Assembly: GCA_037176905.1 (NCBI GenBank) | Contig: JBBBWG010003448.1 | Location: 7,501-71,500, forward strand | Length of the DNA: 64,000 nucleotides | Reading direction: 5' to 3' | Origin: Azolla pinnata | Taxonomy: Eukaryota > Streptophyta > Polypodiopsida > Salviniales > Salviniaceae | Shown: piece by piece, positions 56,885 through 64,000 of the stretch | Layout: each line of letters opens with the position of its first letter | Position numbering within the stretch: the first letter of the stretch is position 1 | The notes under the pieces: model-generated | Seen by the model: only the letters and a program-made list of their open reading frames with translations | Databases searched by the model: none | Told to the model about the DNA's origin: nothing | Translations under genes and position numbers: made by a program

Positions 56885-57130
56885 ATCCTCCATAGCCAAG
56901 AGCTCCGAGAATCGCCCACTTCAACCACATTTCTTTCTTTACATGCTGTTTCTAACCCCACAAACTCTTCTCTGCTTACCCACAAAACTAGACTCCATAG
57001 CCAAGAAGAAGAGCTCCTGAGAATCGCCCACTTCATCACCACTGCTCTTCTTAGCTGCTGCTTCGAAACTCTTCTGGCTTCACTCAATAGACTCCATAGC
57101 CAAAGAGATCTCCAAGAATCGCCCACTTCA
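56885..57130. repeat. ~100-bp repeat in TCP 3' UTR, three copies
   Basis: The pair ctccatagccaa...gagaatcgcccacttca occurs at about 56890, 56993 and 57092 (spacings 103 and 99). It lies just after the TCP stop codon, so it is probably transcribed. Confidence 0.88.
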
Positions 57131-57235
57131 CTCACCGCTTCTTCGATGCTGCTGCTGTTGTACAAACAAAAAGAAATGGCAAACCCTCGAACTGTCTGCC
57201 ATTGCCCAGTCTGTATTTTGGGGGGGAAGGGGGGA

Positions 57236-57316
57236 TTTAGGGTTTAGGGTTTAGGGTTTAGGGTTTGCACTTTCATGGACCTTTGCCCATATTCAGGGTT
57301 TAGGGTTTAGGGTTTT
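57236..57316. repeat. Two TTTAGGG heptamer tracts
   Basis: tttagggtttagggtttaggg at 57236-57265 and again at 57297-57316, separated by unique sequence. The orientation is opposite to the coding array inside the TCP gene. Confidence 0.92.
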
Positions 57317-59438
57317 TCGTGACAGAGATAATAAGAAAAGACCCTTCCTCTTCCTCCTCTTCTTCTTCTTGGTGAAAATCTTGCTCTTTCTTTGCCGTTC
57401 TTCTTCTGCTGCTGTGGCCTTGGGTGTTCTTCTTCTTCTTCTTCACGTATGTCCCTACGTCTTCCAGATCGCCTGCATCATGGATGCAGTCAAATCCCAC
57501 CTTCCATTCATTCCATCGCCACTGATGCGAATGCTGCTGCATTGGAACGATCGGAATGAATCCCTTTGCAATGCATGATGATGGGAGATCATCACCACCA
57601 CCACCACCATCATCCATCTTTCACAGTTCAAAACTCTGAAACAGTTGTTGAATCTCTCTACTAGACAGGAAAAAAAAAACCGAAGCCTGTCTCAGAAGAA
57701 GCCAATCCTTTCACGATTCAAGGATATCCACCCACCAGTGATGCTACCACGGTACTTCTGCAATGCAACAATAGCCATGGAAAGAAAAGAAGAGCAGAGC
57801 CTTCCACGCAAGGGAATCGAGCCTTCTTGGTTCGAGACAGCATTGCATTACCAAGGCATTTCTCCTGGTCCGGTTACCGCGGTGAAAGCTCTCCCAAACC
57901 ATGTGCAACTGACTAGCTTGCTTTGATTTCAACGGACCCTTTTCTTGGAAATGAGACCGAGAAAGAAAGGAGGCACGGATCCAATGCAGACTTTGTGTTG
58001 ATTCTATTTTGGCTGTAGGAAATCTGATGAATATATATGCATATGTGGTTCAATGTTGCAGGCTGTGTGAAGGGCTTAAAAAGCCATGGCAGAACACCCC
58101 CAAGGAGCTTCTGCATCAAAACGGTCAAAAAGCGGAGAAACCATTGCATGAACAGAGTGTAAAACAGTTTGAGATGGACATGAATGGTGCAGATTAAGTA
58201 AGCTCTGGAGCTATGGAGTACATACATACACCACTACTGTAGTTTTCTGGTGAGTTTGAGAATCATTGATCACCTCCTTGTTCAGGCATCTACTGCATAA
58301 AAGCATATATACCATCACCATCACCACCACCACCACCATCATCAGAAGGGCTCATATAAATAAGTTCATGCCTCTCAAAATCGCATCAACATGTTGTAAA
58401 CAGTTAATGGCAATAGCAGAGGAGGGGAAGAACAAAAAAGAACCAGCAGAATTTCAAAGAATGTACCATTTCATTTCCTGTTTACTGTAGTTGCCAGGCT
58501 GCCGAACTGTTCCCGAGGCTCGCTTTCAACTGCCATCACATGCTTCAGAAGCTTTCCTATCATAAAAAAATAAAGAAAACCCATGAGAGAAACTGTAAAA
58601 CTGTGTATTTTCTTGAAGAATTCCCAACTGCAGCAATGTTGGGTTAGTTGGATCAGAATAACTGCAGAAATGCCCCAGGATTGTAGACATGGAGCTTCAG
58701 ACTTGCCTTCATTTGTATACCGCAAAACTTCATCACCAAAACCTCAAAATCTTGTACTCAAATAGCTCTGATCCTCATTACAGCTCACTGTTGTACTCAA
58801 AATGTTTCTATACAGTTCTCATATCACCTGAATATTTTCAGGCAACCCACACATATTTGACCTCATCCAAGATGCTAAGGCAGCAAAATGTTTTGCCCTA
58901 ATGTTCCTTTGAATCAACTCTTTGAGCCTCGCCAAATGAGCCAACGTTATTACAAATAGAAGGGTTTACCCAAGCTCAGGAACAACTCATTGCGAGTTGC
59001 AAGTGTCTCCCCCTCAAAAGGGAAAATCCATTCAACAATCTGCATGATGAACTCGATATTAGCTGATGAATCATCCACGACTGGAAGACTTTTTACTCAA
59101 AACAGTTGGAAGGATACAATGGGATTGCAATGATTGGAATACTATGTCATATTTACTCAAAACAATTTCAGGCATATCAACCGAATATAACATAAAAGTT
59201 CCAAGATAATGACCATGGCTGTTTCGAGTGAACAAGCAACCACATGAACTTATGTATAGACGTGCCCCCGAGCACAAATGAATTTATTAAGATACATAAG
59301 CGAAAGACGTTGCTCAAAGTAATGATGCAAGAAGAATGAATAAAACCAAAGGAAATAAGTCAAGACTTCCTTTTGCACAACTAAAAATCTTACCGACCGA
59401 TATCTCGAGAGTATATATATATATCTACATTGATCATT
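57317..59438. other. Spacer between convergent TCP and ARC6 genes
   Basis: Short (ctt)n, (cat/cac)n and unique AT-rich sequence. No ORF resembles a known family. Confidence 0.55.
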
Positions 59439-62400
59439 TTATAATGATCGTAGGACAGCACCAGAAGTGATTTTCCAGCTCTTGTCATTTGATGTGAGCT
59501 CGTATCGTGTGGTATATGAGCTTTCGTATGAGTCTATAATTTCTCGCTTTCGTGCATCATATAAGTTGGCAGCCTCTCTGAGTGTTGCTTCGACTATGGC
59601 CCTCCGACCATCTGTGCTTAATGTTACGCTCTCTACATTAAGGTCAGCTAGCTTGTATTCCCAATACCACCCGTTCTTGGACACATCTCTTGCACGTTCA
59701 CGCCAGCTCCTCAGCATTTGTCCATCCAAAACCTTCCCAGTGTTTCAGGAGAAAGCGAATAGTGTGAGTATATATATACATTGCACACAAAAGAGCAGAT
59801 TACACATTTCTATGACCAGGACAATCTGGAAAAATCCATATAGAAGTCAAAAGCGTTGCATAAAAGTATACCTCAGAAAGTTTCTCGATCGCGTGATGTT
59901 GACCAAGAGCATCAACCTTGGCAGCTTGCCATTTCTCTACAAGCTGCTCTGCAAGCTGTGCATTCATCTTTGGAGTGATTCGATCAGCAATTGCCATCAC
60001 CGGACCTGCAAATGAATGCTGGTTGCATATTGTCAATACCCTTCCGAACACGTTTCAGTTTATGCTAAAATACACCCTCAATATGTAGGCCTTCTGACAA
60101 TACTGTATCGTTCGTTACCTGCGACCTCATTGGAAACCGTTGGTTGCTGATGCTTGAATACAGCGTTTCTCCTAGAAAAGAGCTTCCACCCACCAAAAGC
60201 TAAAACCCCAAACAAAGCTGTAGCACCTACAATCTGAACAACGGACATTCCTGAGGTTCTTGAATAGTCTTCATCTTCCTTTAGCACGTCACTATCATTT
60301 AATGAAAAATTCTGCCCAGTTCTGCTCTCTGCATTCACTGGAATAGGTGGACTGTACTGTGACAAATAACTTTTATCCTGCTCATATTCCATATTAGCGG
60401 TGATTGAGGATTCAAATTTGTCTTTCTGATGTTGAGCTCCAACTTTACCTAGAGGAAAAACTTTCTGCAAAGTTTCCTTCATGCTACCAATGGCTGCACC
60501 TGCCCCAGCGCCTAATTGCACTATAGCAGCGGCAGCGGCCAATGGCGATTCACCTTTCTCCAGTTTCTCAAGATACTTCAGTACATCAGAATCATCATAG
60601 TAATCACGCAGCTTCACTTGGAATTGATCCGTTTCACGGAAGCTTGGAAAAACTACCTCCTTAAGCCAACTCTCCAACAGCTTGCAAAGGCCAGGTAAAT
60701 ACACATCGTCATCAGCTCCATAGGAATTTGCAATGATAAAATCTGTTACAGCAGGCTCTCGATATGGCGAGTTTGTATCATCCAGCCCTAACCATGCTCT
60801 ACAATCATCAAGCTCGCCCAACAAGAGCTGACACATTGCTCTCTCAAATGCAAAGTCAAGTTGTTGATCTGTTGAAGCATTCGATCCACTCACTGCAAAC
60901 ACGTTTGTTTGTTGAAGTTGTAGAAACAAGTTATCAGCTTCCTGGATAAGGTATGGCTTCTTTGCAGAGAAGCCCTCAGCAACATGTGCAAGTGCGACGG
61001 AATAAACCTCTGAACTCTCTGCCGGAATGTTGCTGGGAGTGGCGGTAAATAGAGCTACTTGCTCAGCAGCCGTCATGTGAGTGAAGGCTTCTTTCATATA
61101 TTCTTCTCGTGTGTACCCAGGAATATCTGCAAAAGCGCCACCTTCACCAACAGCCCACAAAATGCTTTGTAATCCCTGCAAGCCTTCTTCACGCTTTCCT
61201 CTATGCTCCTCATCAAGTGGAAATGCAAGAAGTTCTAGAACACAGTGGGGATTTAATTTTTGCAGTGTTGCATCAATTTGTTCCTGTAATACCGGAGCTA
61301 AGCTACTCCCACCTTCTTCCTAGACAAAGATAATATCAGGTATAAGAACAGTGAAATGGTTTTGAACTATGATCAGGAATCAAGCTCTCGAAAAGGTAGT
61401 CGACTATATGCAAACCTTAACCAACATGCTTTAAATTTTCGGTTTCTTTTCAGGCGATTAAGACTTCTCCAAAATGAGATACATTTCAACTCACGCTTCA
61501 AGTTGATTAAAACCTTTCTTTGGATTTCTTCAATAAACTTTCTTACCTCAAGAAGCTTCAGTGCTCTTTCCAGAAGTTCACAGCTATGCACGATTGCAGG
61601 TGGAGTTTCTGACATAGCCCTTCTAGAAAGCTCCACGTACGACAATGCCATGGCTAACACAAGATCCCGCTGGAAAAACTTTCCTAGCCGCTCTCGGAGC
61701 AAATCCTCCCCAACTTGCAAAACCACCTCCATCTCACCCATTTCATGAAGCAAGCATAACGCTCCTGGTACCTGAAACAGTCTTGTAATGATAACAAATT
61801 CTACATACTTCATAGGGTGATGCAGTTCGAGTACAGAAATACAACCATTTCTACCTTATTAAGGGGCACATCCACCATTATAGTTCTCAATTCATCAGTT
61901 AAAAGGTCTTCATTATAATCCCCACGCATTTCTGGATCTGCGAGTGTCTCGCATGCTCCTTTCAGAATTTCTTGACGAGAAGCCAATGCCTCTTGGCTAA
62001 AACCTTCTTTTGGCGGGTTTCTGACACGTGACTCATAAGCTCTCACAATAGCATCTGCAAGAAAGTGTGTATCTGCCCCAAGCACCTGCCGGACTAAAAT
62101 CATAAGATTACAATCTAATACATTGGATCCACAAAGAACACATAAGCTATTCACATGTTCTGGACAGTGTCTTCCGAAAGTACACTGTTGACAGTGCTAT
62201 TTCTATGCGCAGATTGTAAATAGGACATTATATTCCTGTCTACAAGTTGAATTCAAAGCTGAGGGGTAATAGCACTCTTTAAATAACACATAAGTGTAAC
62301 TTAGCAGAATGTATGCGACCGACCACGAAAGAAGACCAGGCAGTCTGCCAAAATAGTTGGGTGAGCTTCATGAATTGGTCTTGTCACAACAAACTGATTA

Positions 62401-63851
62401 CAAGCCAGAACTTCATTACAAAGGGGAAGTCCAAAGAAACTTCTTCCATGAACAGTTCAGGAGCAACACCCTAAGCCTAATGATCTCTCCTTGCAGCCCT
62501 CTAGACCATGAGGCTCCATAACTGACAGATATTAGGTCTAAATGTGTGACCTAATGAGCTCCCAACTACTCGTGCTCTTCTTTACAACCTGCAGTACAGA
62601 AATCCAGTGTAGCCGACCCCAAAGTTTCCTCTACCGAATCCCTTTGTGCACATCAACATGGAGTCTCGCCCAAATGCACGATGTGAAACAACCAGCTTTC
62701 TGCCACATCAACTAGGGAATGCCATGTGGAACATCAACATTGATTATACTTAAGGAACACAGTGACAACCTGGTAAAACTTATGCATCAAAACAATGCAT
62801 TTTCTCCTATGGAGGATTTGTGCCATATTGGCATAGATTTCCATCATTTTGTGCTGCTTCAGCACAGATTTTTGTTGTCTCTTTGTCATATCCACACAGA
62901 TTTCCGTAATTTTGTTCCCTAATGCGTCTTCTTGTCCAAGCACACCCCATTGGAATCTAGCATTATATGAAAACTGGGAATTGGCATCTTTATCTTTTCA
63001 TACAAATGATTGTTGATGCAGGACCATGCATACAAGAAACATATAAAAAAATGCAAAGGATATACAAATATCTGCATGAAGAAGAAATCGATTTAGAGCA
63101 GCGAACACTACATGAAAAAGAAATGATCAATATGGAGCACACAATGTTACGTGAAGAAGGATTGATCCTAGACCAAGAAAACAATCTAAAAGACAAAACA
63201 AGTTTACTTAAAATAGGGAATTGAAAGTTAAACCTGATAGTAATGCAGTGGAAGAGGTATAGCTCGTTCCGTGAGGGCGGGGAAAGACAATGTAAGTGAA
63301 CCACTAGCTTTTCCATTTCCTCTATTCCCATTGTTTGCTTGTGAAATGCCCTCCGGAAGGTCTTCAACACCGGGCTCATTGGCAACATGGAGATCATGAG
63401 AGAGACGATCGGTCCATTTTGCTGCTTTGCAAGTGTGTGTTAGGATCCCCCTTCTCCGTCCTTTTTGAAGAACACAAATCCATGGTCACAAAGAGCAAGA
63501 TCACAAGCGATTAGAAAAACAGGTGGAACATGACCGAAACAGACAAACTTTTCCACAGTTCTTCTCAAAGCAAGATCAGCTGGCATGGAAAAAGAAAAGG
63601 ATTTCCTTCCACCGAGTGTGGTTCTCAATCGTTTCAAATTCATCTTCAAAGCAAGCTTTGGGAGTGTACGATTTCCCAACAGATTTACCTTGAAGCAGGC
63701 GCCTTTTGGCAGCAGCAGCTGCAGAAGAAGAGGGATAAGAGGAGGGAGTAGAATGTGGATTTCCTCCGAGAGCTCGGAATGCAGAGCTGAAGAAAGGAGA
63801 GGAAACTTCTGCTGCGAGCACAAAAGCTTCGGATTTAGGCGTAGCATTCAT
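59439..63851 (-). CDS. ARC6: ARC6, plastid-division J-like membrane protein
   Basis: Inner-envelope protein (the plant counterpart of cyanobacterial Ftn2) that anchors FtsZ filaments at the plastid division site and recruits PDV2. Exons seen: about 63420-63234, 62085-61855, 61771-61547, 61319-60119, 60005-59872, 59732-59439. Order of parts: KWTDRLSHDL, then the J-like domain VLGADTHFLADAIVRAYESR (no HPD, as usual for ARC6), VPGALCLLHEMGE, EEYMKEAFTHMTAAEQ, ATPSNIPAES, LPGLCKLLESWLKEVVFPSF, DYYDDSDVLKYLE, SPLAAAAAIVQLGAG, a membrane segment (VVQIVGATALFGVLAFGGWK), and the intermembrane-space domain VEKWQAAKVDALG...VLDGQML...SWKITSGAVLRSL. The first coding exon probably starts at ATG 63851 with a Ser/Ala-rich transit-like segment; its junction to the KWTDRL exon is not resolved. 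Intron 62086-63233 is 1.1 kb. Confidence 0.95.
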
Positions 63852-63923
63852 GGTTTCTGGGTCATCTGGAGGATTTCCAGGCCCCCTGAATCCAACCAAA
63901 TGGAAACCGCGGAAGCTCCTGAA

Positions 63924-63940
63924 GCCCTAAAACCCTAAGG
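63924..63940 (-). promoter_or_regulatory. Telo-box-like tandem in ARC6 upstream region
   Basis: The + strand ccctaaaaccctaa lies about 75 bases upstream of the ARC6 start; it corresponds to two agggttt units on the ARC6 sense strand. Confidence 0.55.
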
Positions 63941-64000
63941 AACTCGAGAATCAGGGAAGCTCTGACAGGACCCAAAAGCCTTGATCTCCGAACCGAAAAC

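Noticed and set aside
1-64000. LTR retroelements, LINEs, CRISPR arrays, rRNA genes
   Set aside because: Looked for reverse transcriptase, integrase and gag-like motifs, paired long terminal repeats and regularly spaced direct repeats with unique spacers; none found.

Overview
The window is nuclear DNA from a land plant. The evidence is the gene set (ARC6, JAZ, TCP, DRM1/ARP, PPR, gamma-tubulin complex GCP2, an organellar asparaginyl-tRNA synthetase with a transit-type N terminus), spliceosomal introns in most genes, plant telomere-type (CCCTAAA) tracts and a telo-box at a ribosomal-protein promoter. I cannot place the lineage; nothing here forces a choice between bryophyte, lycophyte, fern or seed plant. 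I saw no LTR retroelement, LINE or intact DNA transposon. The spaces between genes are filled by satellites, microsatellites and duplications.

Layout from left to right: the 3' end of an EID1/EDL-like F-box gene (+, 1-480); organellar asparaginyl-tRNA synthetase (-, 2057-6056, 15 exons); a block of satellites mixed with telomere-like DNA (6165-7470); a domesticated Harbinger transposase of the ALP1-like family (+, 9394-10965); a 39-bp minisatellite (13.6 kb); a dormancy/auxin-associated DRM1/ARP gene (-, 14747-16826); about 5 kb of simple-sequence DNA; an unrecognised Asp/Arg-rich ORF (+, 22048-23094); a jasmonate ZIM-domain (JAZ) repressor (-, 25319-29881); a repeat-rich spacer with a long inverted repeat (32.5-33.0 kb); NSE1 of the SMC5/6 complex (+, 33923-36453); tRNA-Thr(CGU) (-, 37302-37373); ribosomal protein eL18 (-, 37983-40477); GCP2 (-, 42210-48897); a P-class PPR protein (+, 50439-52902); a class I TCP transcription factor with exceptional repeat-encoded flanks (+, 55013-56872); and ARC6, the plastid-division J-like protein (-, 59439 to about 63851).

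Most gene models were rebuilt exon by exon from splice sites and reading phase. AsnRS, DRM1, JAZ, NSE1, eL18 and PPR close into complete frames. The N termini of GCP2 and ARC6 are only partly resolved. The genes are ordinary unlinked housekeeping or regulatory genes; I see no operon-like or pathway cluster.

The most unusual signals are non-genic or sit at the gene/repeat boundary. A TTAGGG-type telomere-like array is translated as (Asn-Pro)n in the TCP factor, and a second (Asn-Pro)n tract with different codons lies on the other side of the DNA-binding domain. Telomere-like tracts lie close upstream of several genes. An array of AACCATGGTT palindromes with steadily shrinking spacing lies in front of the PPR gene. 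A diverged long inverted repeat lies between JAZ and NSE1.
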